Origin: Pseudarthrobacter cellobiosi
GTDB lineage: Bacteria; Actinomycetota; Actinomycetes; Actinomycetales; Micrococcaceae
Assembly (NCBI RefSeq): GCF_023913755.1
Contig: NZ_JAMXBJ010000045.1
Span: 124,001-188,000, forward strand
Reading direction: 5' to 3'
DNA: 64,000 bases
This document shows positions 26,112-35,734 of this stretch, in pieces; position 1 is the stretch's first letter, and each line of letters begins with the position of its first letter. The notes beneath the pieces were generated by a model, which did not search any database, was not told the DNA's origin, and worked only from the letters and a program-made list of their open reading frames with translations. Position numbers and translations under genes: made by a program.

Positions 26112-27263
26112 TCAGGGAAAGGTAATGATTTGGCGCAGTGCGTGGCCGCCGTCGAGCGTGTCCATGGCGCGGTTGATCTCTTCCAGCGGGATGGTGTCTG
26201 AGACCAGGCCTTCAACCGCCAGCTGGCCTGATCGCCAGAGCTGTTCGTAGATCGGGATGTCGTGTTCCGGGACTGCCGAGCCGAGGTAGCTGCCCACGAT
26301 CGACCGTGCCTCCGCTGTAAGGCTCAGCGGGTCGATGTTGATTGATTGGCCGGGTGCGGGCAGTCCGACGGTGACGGTAATGCCGCCCGGCTTTGTCAGT
26401 GCGACGGCTGCTTCCAGAGCGCGCGGGTGCCCTGCTGCTTCGATGACGGCGTCGAACTTTTCGCCGCGTTCCAGGGCATCAGCAGTGGTCAAGGCGTCAG
26501 TGGCACCGAGGTTTCGGGCGGCTTCCAGTTTTGCCGGCAAGGTGTCGATACCGACGACGTGTTCGACTCCGGTGGCGATGGCCGTAATGAGTGCCGCCAT
26601 GCCTACTCCGCCGAGACCGACGATGGCTACCCGGGCGGAAGGTGCAGGCTTGGCGACGTTGAGGATAGCTCCTCCTCCGGTGAGCAGTGCGCACCCGAGC
26701 AAAGCGGCTATGTGCGCCGGAACGTCCGCGCCCACGGGCACCACGGAACGGCGTGAGACCACTGCATAGGTGGCGAATGCGGAGACTCCGAGGTGGTGTT
26801 GGACGGGCTGACCCTCGCGGGAGAGTCTGCGGTTGCCGCCCAGCAGCGTTCCTTCCGTATTGGAAGCGCTGCCCTGCGCGCATGGCGTTTTGCCGTTGGA
26901 GTTGCATCCTGCGCATTCACCGCAGCGGGGGAGGAAGGTCATGACGACGCGCTGGCCCAGGGAGATGTCGTTGACACCCTCGCCCAGTTCCTCCACGATG
27001 CCGGCTGCCTCGTGGCCGAGCAGCATCGGGACCGGCCGTGGCCGGTTGCCGTTGACTACGGAAAGGTCGGAGTGGCATACGCCCGCGGCCTCGATGCGGA
27101 CCAGGATCTCGCCCGTGCCGGGTCCTTCGAGTTCAAGGTTTTCCACATGGATGGGACGGGTATCAGCGTAGGGCCGCTCTGCCCCGATGGTCTCAAGTAC
27201 CGCCCCGCGTATGGTCCTGGTGGTGGTTGTCTTTGCGATGGAGTTCGTATCTTCGGTCGTCAC
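26112..27263 (-). CDS. Zinc-dependent alcohol dehydrogenase
   Basis: A 383-residue medium-chain dehydrogenase. The catalytic zinc ligands are in GVCHSD and GHEAAG, the structural-zinc cysteines in CGECAGCNSNGKTPC, and the NAD fold in GLGGVGMAA. It resembles class III-like actinobacterial enzymes. It is the first gene of the set running down to 21977 and would oxidise either the starting alcohol or the hydroxy acid released by the esterase. Its upstream region is shared with the PucR gene end. Confidence 0.92.
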   Translation of the reverse strand: MTTEDTNSIAKTTTTRTIRGAVLETIGAERPYADTRPIHVENLELEGPGTGEILVRIEAAGVCHSDLSVVNGNRPRPVPMLLGHEAAGIVEELGEGVNDISLGQRVVMTFLPRCGECAGCNSNGKTPCAQGSASNTEGTLLGGNRRLSREGQPVQHHLGVSAFATYAVVSRRSVVPVGADVPAHIAALLGCALLTGGGAILNVAKPAPSARVAIVGLGGVGMAALITAIATGVEHVVGIDTLPAKLEAARNLGATDALTTADALERGEKFDAVIEAAGHPRALEAAVALTKPGGITVTVGLPAPGQSINIDPLSLTAEARSIVGSYLGSAVPEHDIPIYEQLWRSGQLAVEGLVSDTIPLEEINRAMDTLDGGHALRQIITFP

Positions 27264-27640
27264 GATTGTCCTCTCAGTGGTGCGCTAGAGCTGTGCAGGG
27301 GGAAGGCTTTTTTGGGAGGGAGCGTTCGGCGCTGGGCAACACCATGTGTGCTGGCTCGTGTTGTTCTCATCGTTCCTCCTGCAACGGGTGTGCTCATCCC
27401 CTCGGGGATGGTTCCTCCGAGACGGACTGTCCATTGAGAGTAGGCAGGCCGGGAGTTCAGGTCACGGTGCGGAAAGTCGATATATGCGCTTTCCTTTGTA
27501 CGAAACGTCAAAGGGCAGGCGGGCGCGGTTGTGCACGGCGTTGGCACAGGGCGCCGGAGGCGGAAAAGGACCGCTTGGCGTCAGGGGCGGTGGATCCGCT
27601 GGCGAACCGTTTCAGCCGTCCCGGGCGCTAGATATGCGCG
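27264..27640 (-). promoter_or_regulatory. Upstream region of the alcohol dehydrogenase operon
   Basis: A 377-bp gap between the alcohol dehydrogenase start and the end of the PucR gene, both on the minus strand. No gene is credible here. It should contain the operon promoter and any PucR site, but I cannot identify them by eye. Confidence 0.45.
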
Positions 27641-29080
27641 CTAGTCTTTAGGCATTGCTTGGGAGCGGCCTCTGAGGGCGAGCCAGAGTTGGGCTGCTAC
27701 GTCGGGGTCATCCAAGTCAACCCCCAACAGTTCCTTAGCCTGGGCGATTCGGTAGCGGACTGAGTTCCGGTGTACTCCGAGCTCGCGGCCGGCGGCCTCC
27801 CATTGACCGCGATGGGCCAGGTAGGCGCGGACCGTTTCAAGGAGCTGGCCGGTGTGGGAGGTTAGTTCATCCACCCATTCATCTGCCGGCAGGTCGAGGC
27901 CGTGACCAACGCGTATCAGCTGTCCTGCGGGTGCTGAGGCAGCGGCCTCGGCCACCTGTGCTCCAATTTCGTGCAGGCGCCGTAGAGGCATCGGGCCTCC
28001 CCATGCACCGCGGACACCTTTCGGCAGCCTTGGATAGGGGCTCGACGCTGACTGCAGCACAAACGTGACACCGGAACGTTCGAGTACCAGCCCGGACAGA
28101 GCGGGCTGGGCAGCCAGATGTTCGGTATCGGGCAGGACCGCGACGAATGCTGTTTCCGGTAGCGGATCGGAGTCCATCTGCTTTGCGAGGAGTCGCGCTG
28201 CGTCGTCATGTCCTTCCAGGACCAGCGCCGCGAGCATGCCCTCAGCCCGTCGGCGCTCTGCCGCGGCGCGGCGTTGTCCGGCTGCTCTGGCGGCCAGGAG
28301 CGTGGATGCGGTGAGGAACAAGTGCCGCTCGGCAGCAGCCAGTTGCCCGCTTCTACCCAACGCAAGATACCCGGAAGCGGCCGGACCGTCAGATACCGGG
28401 TAGAGGGAAGCAACACCGGATGCCAGTTGAATATTGCCGGTGGCCCCTCGGCGGGCGTTCCGCAGGATGGCAGATTCCCGTGTGAGTTCGACCAGCAGTC
28501 CGGGCGGTAGTTCTGCACCGCTGGCGGCGGACGATGGGGTCCCGTCACCTTCGGGCAGGTAGGCCACCCAGGTTCCCAGGGCGCGCGACAATTCGCGGAC
28601 GATCTCCGGTTCCGCGTTATCCTGCGCGGCCGCCCGCGTCAACGCCACCTGAAGCCCCAAAAGAGCAGTGAGTTCAGCTTCGCCGCCTTGCCTGACGAGT
28701 TCCCAGTAAGCGCGCGATACGGCCAGGAAGGGAGACTCCCGGGGAATGGTCAAAAGGGGAAGGCCGGCTTCAACACAAGCGGCCCGCAGCTCGTCCGGCA
28801 CCATGGCATGGCCTGAGCCCAGGCCAAGACCCAGGGCAGCGACACGACCGTCCACCAGCCGCTGCACATAGTTTTTGGCGCCCTCCTGTCGTGCGTCTCC
28901 GTCCAGGCCGGTGAGCTGCAACCCGACGGTGAGTAGAAGCTCGCCGCCGTAGAGGAACATCGTTGGATCCTCCAGCTCGGAGACGTGCACGCCCGTGAGT
29001 TCCACGCGGGGGAGCGGTATCGGCCAGTAGGGCGCGAGGTCGCGCTTTGCGGCCTCGACGAGCCTTGCGAGGGTGATCAT
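27641..29080 (-). CDS. PucR-family transcriptional regulator
   Basis: A 479-residue regulator with the N-terminal PucR sensing domain (MFLYGGELLLTVGLQL, VDGRVAALGLGLG) and the C-terminal PucR-type HTH (GQWEAAGRELGVHRNSVRYR, then IAQAKELLGVDLDDPD). Such proteins activate purine, amino-acid and alicyclic catabolic genes in response to pathway metabolites. It stands between the two arms of the catabolic cluster and reads divergently from the plus-strand arm at 29205, so it may control both. Confidence 0.92.
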   Translation of the reverse strand: MITLARLVEAAKRDLAPYWPIPLPRVELTGVHVSELEDPTMFLYGGELLLTVGLQLTGLDGDARQEGAKNYVQRLVDGRVAALGLGLGSGHAMVPDELRAACVEAGLPLLTIPRESPFLAVSRAYWELVRQGGEAELTALLGLQVALTRAAAQDNAEPEIVRELSRALGTWVAYLPEGDGTPSSAASGAELPPGLLVELTRESAILRNARRGATGNIQLASGVASLYPVSDGPAASGYLALGRSGQLAAAERHLFLTASTLLAARAAGQRRAAAERRRAEGMLAALVLEGHDDAARLLAKQMDSDPLPETAFVAVLPDTEHLAAQPALSGLVLERSGVTFVLQSASSPYPRLPKGVRGAWGGPMPLRRLHEIGAQVAEAAASAPAGQLIRVGHGLDLPADEWVDELTSHTGQLLETVRAYLAHRGQWEAAGRELGVHRNSVRYRIAQAKELLGVDLDDPDVAAQLWLALRGRSQAMPKD

Positions 29081-29204
29081 GGGTAAATCATAGGTGACCG
29101 GCTTTTGTACGCTTAGACCGAACCGGAAATATCTTTGGATGTATTGTCCAACGACACGTCATCGGACTGTCCCTATGGTGGATTTCACCACACGAGGAGG
29201 ACCT

Positions 29205-30563
29205 ATGACTGTCACATCAGAACTCGCCGCAGACCAGGCCAACGATCCGGCCAGCGTTAAAGCCACAGCACGCCGCCTGCTCACCGAGCTTCCGGGACCG
29301 CGTTCCCGCGAGTTGGAGACCGAACGCCGCCAGCACGTCACCGACGCATTCGGTATTGTCATGCCCGTGTTTATCGACCACGCGCAGGATGCGCTGCTCG
29401 TGGACGTTGACGGGAACCATCTTATTGACTTCGCCTCAGGCATTGCCGTGACGAGTGTTGGCGCCGCGAACCCGCAGGTGGCCAAGCGTGCCGCCGCCCA
29501 GCTGGAGCGGTTCACCCATACCTGCTTCATGGTGACCGAATACGCGTCCTTCGTTGAGGTCTGCCGGTGGCTAAATGAACACACCCCGGGCGACTTCGAA
29601 AAGCGGACCGCACTGTTCACCACGGGAGCGGAGGCGGTTGAAAACGCCATCAAAGTGGCCCGAGCCGCCACTCGACGCCCCAACATTCTCGTCTTCGACG
29701 AGGCCTACCACGGGCGCACCCAGCTCACGATGGCGATGACGGCAAAGGAAAACCCATACCGGCTCAACTTCGGACCCCTGCCGGGCTCAGTTTTCCGCGG
29801 ACCGACAGCCCCGGCGCACACCTCTCCTGACGGGCCCGGTAAGGCACTTGAGCAGATCGAGGCGCTTCTCGCCGAAAACGGTGCGGAAACCTTCGCAGCC
29901 ATGGTCATCGAACCGATCCAGGGCGAGGGCGGCTTTATTGTTCAGGCCCCCGGGTTCCTCCAAGGTCTTCGTGAAATCGCTACCCGCCACGGCATCGTTC
30001 TGGTCATCGACGAGATCCAGGCAGGCATGGGGCGGACCGGCACGCTGTTCGCGTCCGAGCACGACGGAATTGCCGGCGACATCACACTGACCGCTAAGGC
30101 ACTCGGCGGCGGCCTGCCGCTTTCGGCCGCTACCGGCCGCGCTGAGCTCATGAACGCTGTCCACACCGGTGGTCTTGGCGGAACGTACGCCGGTAACCCC
30201 GTAGCCTGTGAAGCCGCTCTGGCCGTGTTCGAGCTCCTTGAAGACGGCGCCCTTTTGCAGAACGCCGTTGCCATCGAAACCGCGGTGCGGCGTCGTCTGG
30301 AGCCGCTCGTCAAATTGGACGGTGTCGCGGACGTTCGCGGCAGGGGTGCGATGATGGCGATCGAGTTCAGCGACGCCTCCGGACCCCGCAAAGACCTCGC
30401 CACCACAGCAGCGAAGGCAGCCAATGCCCATGGTGTCCTGACTCTTACGTGCGGGACCAATGGAAATATCATCCGGCTGCTGCCTCCGCTCGTAATCGAA
30501 GCCGACGTCCTTGACGAGGGCCTGGCGGTACTGGAGGCATCTATTCGGTCGGCACTGTCATGA
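29205..30563 (+). CDS. gabT: 4-aminobutyrate/5-aminovalerate aminotransferase
   Basis: A 452-residue class III PLP aminotransferase. The PLP lysine is in TLTAKALGGGLP, with VIDEIQAGMGRTG upstream and FTTGAEAVENAIKVAR in the N-terminal half. The ATG at 29205 follows ACGAGGAGGACCT, an excellent ribosome site. It moves the amino group of 4-aminobutyrate or 5-aminovalerate to 2-oxoglutarate, giving a semialdehyde. With a glutaryl-CoA dehydrogenase downstream, 5-aminovalerate is the more likely substrate here (inference). Confidence 0.9.
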   Translation: MTVTSELAADQANDPASVKATARRLLTELPGPRSRELETERRQHVTDAFGIVMPVFIDHAQDALLVDVDGNHLIDFASGIAVTSVGAANPQVAKRAAAQLERFTHTCFMVTEYASFVEVCRWLNEHTPGDFEKRTALFTTGAEAVENAIKVARAATRRPNILVFDEAYHGRTQLTMAMTAKENPYRLNFGPLPGSVFRGPTAPAHTSPDGPGKALEQIEALLAENGAETFAAMVIEPIQGEGGFIVQAPGFLQGLREIATRHGIVLVIDEIQAGMGRTGTLFASEHDGIAGDITLTAKALGGGLPLSAATGRAELMNAVHTGGLGGTYAGNPVACEAALAVFELLEDGALLQNAVAIETAVRRRLEPLVKLDGVADVRGRGAMMAIEFSDASGPRKDLATTAAKAANAHGVLTLTCGTNGNIIRLLPPLVIEADVLDEGLAVLEASIRSALS

Positions 30564-30597
30564 CTTTCCGGGGAAGGTGGACCGGGCGGGATCAGTT

Positions 30598-31845
30598 ATG
30601 AGGTCGGGAGCGGAATCCGGCGCGCCACTTGAGGGGATTGTCGTCGCCGACTTCTCCCGCGTGCTTGCCGGTCCGCTCGCGACCATGACCCTGGCTGATC
30701 TCGGTGCTCGGGTCATCAAGGTGGAGCGGCCCGGAACAGGGGATGACACGCGGGAATGGGCACCACCTTCCTCAAAGACAGGTGCGACCTACTTCGAAAG
30801 CGTTAATCGGAATAAGGAATCCGTCACCCTTGACCTGACGGACCCCGAGGACCTGGAGCTTGCCCGGGAACTGGCACGCCGCGCCGACGTCTTGGTGGAG
30901 AACTTCAAACCCGGCGGGCTCGCCAAACTGGGCCTGGGATATGAATCATTGGCCGAGGAGAACCCAGGCTTGGTGTACGCATCGATTTCGGGTTTCGGCT
31001 CCGAAGGCGGACGCGATTTGCCTGGGTACGACTTCATAGTTCAGGCCGTCGGGGGACTGATGAGTATTACCGGGGACCCGCAGGGCGACGCCTACAAAGT
31101 AGGTGTGGCACTGGTCGATGTACTGACAGCGAAAGATGCCACGATCGGCATCCTCGCCGCCCTTACAGAGCGCAATTCCACAGGTAGGGGAAGACGGATC
31201 GAGGTCAATCTCCTCTCAAGCCTGCAGGGCGCCCTTGCCAACCAAGGCCAGGCGTACCTCGGCGCCGGTGTTACTCCTACGCGACTGGGCAATGACCACC
31301 CTTCCATCGTCCCGTACCAGCTTCTTGCCACACGTGATGACCCGCTGGCCGTTGCTGTGGGTAACGACTCACAGTTCGCCAAGCTCTGCCGCGCTATCGG
31401 TAATCCGGAACTGGCGGAGGATCCCCGGTTTATTACCAATTCAGCGCGGGTAAAGCACCGCCGGGAACTTGTCCAACTGCTGGAAGCCGGGCTCGCGGGC
31501 GCTGGAGCGACGGAATGGCAGGACCAGCTGGTTTCCGTGGGAGTACCGGCAGGCCGCGTCGCCGGCATAGGTGAAGGCATTGCATACGCCGAGTCACTGG
31601 GTTTGGAACCGACCATTCAAGTCCATGACAAGGACGGAAACATCACCGGCCGCCAACTCCGCCATCCGATCACATGGACGCCGGCGCTGCCACCGCGCAC
31701 CCAAGCCCCACCCGCCCTCGGTGAGCACACCGGGGCGGTGCTGGACTGGCTGCGGCACCACCCCCAAAGCAAGACGTTTACCTGCACCCCTCAAAGTGCC
31801 GCCCATTCCCAAAATCACTTATGCCCAGGAGGGACCACATCATGA
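30598..31845 (+). CDS. CaiB/BaiF family CoA-transferase, probably for glutarate
   Basis: A 415-residue type III CoA-transferase. Family segments are GIVVADFSRVLAGPLATMTL, VIKVERPGTGDDTREW, ENFKPG and the catalytic-Asp region PGYDFIVQAVGG. It overlaps the next gene (glutaryl-CoA dehydrogenase) by 4 bp, a pairing also known for succinyl-CoA:glutarate CoA-transferases, so it probably activates glutarate to glutaryl-CoA. Confidence 0.88.
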   Translation: MRSGAESGAPLEGIVVADFSRVLAGPLATMTLADLGARVIKVERPGTGDDTREWAPPSSKTGATYFESVNRNKESVTLDLTDPEDLELARELARRADVLVENFKPGGLAKLGLGYESLAEENPGLVYASISGFGSEGGRDLPGYDFIVQAVGGLMSITGDPQGDAYKVGVALVDVLTAKDATIGILAALTERNSTGRGRRIEVNLLSSLQGALANQGQAYLGAGVTPTRLGNDHPSIVPYQLLATRDDPLAVAVGNDSQFAKLCRAIGNPELAEDPRFITNSARVKHRRELVQLLEAGLAGAGATEWQDQLVSVGVPAGRVAGIGEGIAYAESLGLEPTIQVHDKDGNITGRQLRHPITWTPALPPRTQAPPALGEHTGAVLDWLRHHPQSKTFTCTPQSAAHSQNHLCPGGTTS

Positions 31846-33023
31846 CTCTTGCCCCTAGTTCTGCACCCGACCCCTCGGACCTGATCTCCTTCGACACTCT
31901 CCTCACTGCCGAGGAAATCGCACTGCGCGACCGGGTCCGGACCTACGTTCGGGACGAGATCAAACCGAACATCGCCCAGTGGTACGAAGAAGCGCGGTTC
32001 CCCCTGGAAATCGTCCCTGATCTCGCCAAACTCGGCCTGCTGGGCATGCATTTAAAGGGCTACGGCTGCGCTGGCGGAACGGCGGTGGACTACGGGCTCG
32101 CCGCTGCTGAACTCGAGGCCGGCGACTCAGGCATACGTACCTTCGTCTCTGTCCAGGGGTCTCTGGCCATGTCTGCCATCTCTAAGCACGGCTCTGAGGA
32201 GCAGAAGCAGGAGTGGCTTCCACGGATGGCAGCCGGCACGGCCATCGGATGTTTTGGTCTCACGGAACCCACCGCCGGTTCGGACCCTTCCGCCATGGCA
32301 ACCTATGCCCGCCGCGACGGCAGGGACTGGATATTGACCGGCGCTAAGCGTTGGATCGGGCTCGCCAACGTGGCGCAGGTGGCAGTGATCTGGGCCCAGA
32401 CGGACACCGGCGTACGCGGCTTCGTCGTACCAACCAAAACTCCCGGCTTCACCGCCACACCGATCGAGCCCAAGCTGTCAATGCGTGCATCTGTTCAGTG
32501 TGAAATCACTCTGGATGATGTGCGTCTTCCTGCCGACGCGGTCCTGCCAAACGTCACTGGCCTCCGCGGGCCTTTCACCTGCCTCAACGAGGCACGTTAT
32601 GGCATTGCCTGGGGAACCATGGGAGCCGCGCGTGACGCCTTCGAAGACGCCCTGGACTACTCCAAAAATCGGCTGCAGTTCGACCGGCCGTTGGCCGGTT
32701 ATCAGTTGACTCAGCAGAAGCTCGTGAACATGGCGCTGGAGATCAACAAGGGCTTTCTTCTGGCGCTGCACCTGGGACGGCTCAAGGATGCCGGCAAGCT
32801 GCAGAACCATCAGATCAGCGTGGGCAAGTTGAACAACTGCCGCGAAGCGATCGAAATTTGTCGCGAAGCACGCACAATCCTTGGCGGCAACGGGATAACT
32901 CTCGAACACTCGCCCCTTCGCCACGCGAACAACCTTGAATCAGTGCGTACCTATGAAGGCACCGATGAGGTCCACACCCTCATCCTTGGCCAGAAGCTAA
33001 CAGGTATAGGAGCCTTTCGGTGA
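31842..33023 (+). CDS. gcdH: Glutaryl-CoA dehydrogenase
   Basis: A 393-residue acyl-CoA dehydrogenase. The segments GYGCAGGTAVDYGLAAAELE, then GDSGIRTFVSVQGSLAM, LNEARYGIAWG and the catalytic-Glu motif TYEGTDEVHTL near the C-terminus are characteristic of glutaryl-CoA dehydrogenases, which oxidise and decarboxylate glutaryl-CoA to crotonyl-CoA. The ATG at 31842 has AGGAGGG upstream and overlaps the CoA-transferase stop. The following gene starts in a GTGA overlap. Confidence 0.93.
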   Translation: MTLAPSSAPDPSDLISFDTLLTAEEIALRDRVRTYVRDEIKPNIAQWYEEARFPLEIVPDLAKLGLLGMHLKGYGCAGGTAVDYGLAAAELEAGDSGIRTFVSVQGSLAMSAISKHGSEEQKQEWLPRMAAGTAIGCFGLTEPTAGSDPSAMATYARRDGRDWILTGAKRWIGLANVAQVAVIWAQTDTGVRGFVVPTKTPGFTATPIEPKLSMRASVQCEITLDDVRLPADAVLPNVTGLRGPFTCLNEARYGIAWGTMGAARDAFEDALDYSKNRLQFDRPLAGYQLTQQKLVNMALEINKGFLLALHLGRLKDAGKLQNHQISVGKLNNCREAIEICREARTILGGNGITLEHSPLRHANNLESVRTYEGTDEVHTLILGQKLTGIGAFR

Positions 33024-34531
33024 GTGCCGCCGTTGATGCACCGGCCACGTCAGGCGCCGCCCCCGGTGCCACGGGGACGGTGCAGCTCGGGCTCCTCATA
33101 GACGGAGACTGGGTCTCAGGCAACGGCGGCCACCTCACCTCTGTAAATCCCAGCCGCCCGGAGGAGATCGTCGCCGAAGGCGGCACCGCCGTCCTTGCCG
33201 ATCTCGACAGGGCTGTCCTGGCAGCGCGCGGCTCACAGCGGGCCTGGAGCCGGACCCCAATCCACGAACGAGGGGCCATCCTGTCTCGCGCCGCCGCAGC
33301 CTTGGAGTCGAAAGCCGACGCACTTGGCCTGGAACTTTCCCGCGAAGAAGGCAAGACCCTCACTGAGGGAAGGGCAGAGGTGCTGCGTGCAGCCCAAATT
33401 CTGCGCTACTTCGCGGCCGAAGGTGACCGTGTGGCGGGGGAGCACTTTGCTTCGCCTCGGCGCGGGGAACGCATCCTGGTAACTCGTAAGCCGCTGGGCG
33501 TAGTGGGCATCGTCACCCCGTTCAATTTCCCGATCGCCATCCCGGCGTGGAAGATCGCTCCCGCCCTGGTGCACGGAAACGCGGTGGTCTGGAAGCCGGC
33601 TTCCACCGTCCCGCTGCTCGCCATGCGCTTTGCCGAAGCGCTCGTCAACGCCGGCCTGCCAGCAGGGTTGCTCAACCTTGTTATTGGTCCCGGCTCTCTT
33701 GGGACTGCCCTTGTTCAGAACCCCGGGGTGGACGCCATGACCTTCACCGGCTCCTCCGGGGTCGGACGTGCACTTGCGGCCGAGGCGGCCCTCCGGGGAA
33801 TTCCCATGCAAGGCGAAATGGGAGGAAAGAACGCGGCACTGGTTCTGGCCGATGCTGATCTGGACCTAGCTTCGGAACAGGTGCTTTTCGGGGCGTTCCG
33901 CTCCACCGGACAGAAATGTACCGCAACATCACGGCTCATTCTCGCGGACCCCATCGCGGACGAATTCCTGGAGCGCCTCACGCTCCGACTCAGCGTTTGG
34001 CAGACCGGGGACCCTGTTGACTCAAAAGTACAGATGGGGCCCGTAATCAGTGAGGCAGCGCGCAGGTCCATCATGAGCGGAATCGACACAGCCGTAGAGA
34101 CGGGCGCCGTCGCCATCGCCGGAACATCTGCTGACAATTCCTATGCCGGTACTCCCGGTGCCTTCATCCCCCCGACTGTGCTGCAGCTCCCTGCGGGCAA
34201 GGCCGGATCAACCAACCTCGCCTGGCGAAAAGAACTTTTCGGTCCCGTCTTGGCGGTCCGCCGGGCCGCGACCACCCAGGAAGCATTCGGTTTGGCCGAA
34301 GAGTCCGAGTTCGGCCTGTCTGCAGCATTATTCACCCGTGACCTCGCGACAGCATTGGAAGCAATCGAAGCCCTCGATGTGGGAATCCTTCACCTCAACT
34401 CCGAATCTGCCGGTTCAGATCCTCATGTGCCGTTCGGCGGATCAAAGAAGAGCAGCTTCGGTCCCAAGGAACAGGGCGGCGCGGCCAAAGACTTCTACAC
34501 ACACACGACAACGGTCTACCTCCGCGGGTAG
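33020..34531 (+). CDS. Aldehyde dehydrogenase, probably a semialdehyde dehydrogenase
   Basis: A 503-residue aldehyde dehydrogenase with catalytic Glu in GEMGGKNAALV and Cys in STGQKCTATSRL. The sequence FNFPIAIPAWKIAPALVHGN and the ending FGPKEQGGAAKDFYTHTTTV resemble 2-oxoglutarate-semialdehyde dehydrogenases. The GTG start overlaps the previous stop. In this operon it would make glutarate from glutarate semialdehyde supplied by the aminotransferase. A second, different enzyme of the family is at 21977. Confidence 0.88.
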   Translation: MSAAVDAPATSGAAPGATGTVQLGLLIDGDWVSGNGGHLTSVNPSRPEEIVAEGGTAVLADLDRAVLAARGSQRAWSRTPIHERGAILSRAAAALESKADALGLELSREEGKTLTEGRAEVLRAAQILRYFAAEGDRVAGEHFASPRRGERILVTRKPLGVVGIVTPFNFPIAIPAWKIAPALVHGNAVVWKPASTVPLLAMRFAEALVNAGLPAGLLNLVIGPGSLGTALVQNPGVDAMTFTGSSGVGRALAAEAALRGIPMQGEMGGKNAALVLADADLDLASEQVLFGAFRSTGQKCTATSRLILADPIADEFLERLTLRLSVWQTGDPVDSKVQMGPVISEAARRSIMSGIDTAVETGAVAIAGTSADNSYAGTPGAFIPPTVLQLPAGKAGSTNLAWRKELFGPVLAVRRAATTQEAFGLAEESEFGLSAALFTRDLATALEAIEALDVGILHLNSESAGSDPHVPFGGSKKSSFGPKEQGGAAKDFYTHTTTVYLRG

Positions 34532-34548
34532 GAACGAAGAAGGATCAG

Positions 34549-35652
34549 ATGTCTCACACTCTTTCAAAAACGCCTGACCCTTTAGCGGTATCAGCCGCTA
34601 ACGCGGGGCAGCCGAAAACCATCCAAACCTTCGGCGTCGTTGGCGCGGGCCTTATGGCAAGCCAGCTCGTCCTGCTGGTCGCGGACAAGCTCCGCATCCC
34701 GGTCCTCATCAGCGATCTTTCCACCGACCGGGTGTCCGCGGCCCTCCACCGAATGCGCGGACATCTTGACCGGCAGGAGGCCAAAGGCAAGCTCCGACCA
34801 GGCGAGGCAGCCGAAATCGCCGGGCTAATCCGGGGCACCACCGATCCGTCGAGGTTCAGCGGGTGCGACGCCGCAATCGAGGCGGTCTTCGAGGACCAAA
34901 AGACTAAACGGAGCGTATTCCGGCAGCTCGAGGAGCACATCGATCCGGATGCCCTCCTGCTCACCAACACTTCCTCGCTCTCGGTCACCGACATGGCACG
35001 TGGCCTCAAGCACCCAGACAGGGTGCTTGGGTTCCACTTCTTCAATCCAGTCGCTGTCCTCCCGCTCGTCGAATTGGTCCGGACCCCCCTCTCATCCGAT
35101 ACCGCTCTCGCCACAGCATGGAGCCTCGCCGCGGGTCTCGGCAAGACCGCCATACCTGTCACTGATACGCCCGGCTTTGTCGTCAACCGACTCCTCACGC
35201 GCCTGTTTAACGAAATACTGGCTGAAATCGACAAAGGCGGGGACCCCGTTGCCGTGGACCGTTCCCTCTCACCGTGGGATCTGCCCATGACACCCCTTCA
35301 CCTGATCGGCTACATAGGCCCCTCGGTGCAACAGCACATCTGTGACACACTGCACCGCGCCTACCCCGCCCGCTTCGGCCGATCAGCCTCTCTCACGGCA
35401 GTCGTAAAAGCCGGACTGCCGGGCTTCTTCGACGAAAACGGCAAAGTTCCGCCCGCGGCACGGACCCTACCCCCGGAGCCGCACGGAGTGGACCCGGACC
35501 GGGTACGGCTGCGCGTCCGCCATGCATTGGCCCAAGAAGCCCAGCTCATGCTGGACGAAGGCGTCGTCGCAACCTGGGAGGACATCAACCGCTGCATGAC
35601 TCTCGGCGCCAACTTCCCGACAGGCGGCCTGACACGCCTCCTCGCGACGTAA
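34549..35652 (+). CDS. 3-hydroxyacyl-CoA (3-hydroxybutyryl-CoA) dehydrogenase
   Basis: A 367-residue NAD-dependent dehydrogenase with the Rossmann motif GVVGAGLMASQL, the family segments LLTNTSSLSVTD, GFHFFNPV and PGFVVNRLL, and a duplicated C-terminal domain ending WEDINRCMTLGANFPTGG. It oxidises 3-hydroxybutyryl-CoA to acetoacetyl-CoA, the step before thiolysis. A crotonase, needed to bridge from crotonyl-CoA, is not in the window and must be supplied from elsewhere. Confidence 0.9.
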   Translation: MSHTLSKTPDPLAVSAANAGQPKTIQTFGVVGAGLMASQLVLLVADKLRIPVLISDLSTDRVSAALHRMRGHLDRQEAKGKLRPGEAAEIAGLIRGTTDPSRFSGCDAAIEAVFEDQKTKRSVFRQLEEHIDPDALLLTNTSSLSVTDMARGLKHPDRVLGFHFFNPVAVLPLVELVRTPLSSDTALATAWSLAAGLGKTAIPVTDTPGFVVNRLLTRLFNEILAEIDKGGDPVAVDRSLSPWDLPMTPLHLIGYIGPSVQQHICDTLHRAYPARFGRSASLTAVVKAGLPGFFDENGKVPPAARTLPPEPHGVDPDRVRLRVRHALAQEAQLMLDEGVVATWEDINRCMTLGANFPTGGLTRLLAT

Positions 35653-35734
35653 CATGCACAACCGTTCAAAACGAAGAACGGCCAATCGAAGTAAGTTCGA
35701 GCCGTCTCCACCAACAAATCCCGGAGCAACCGCA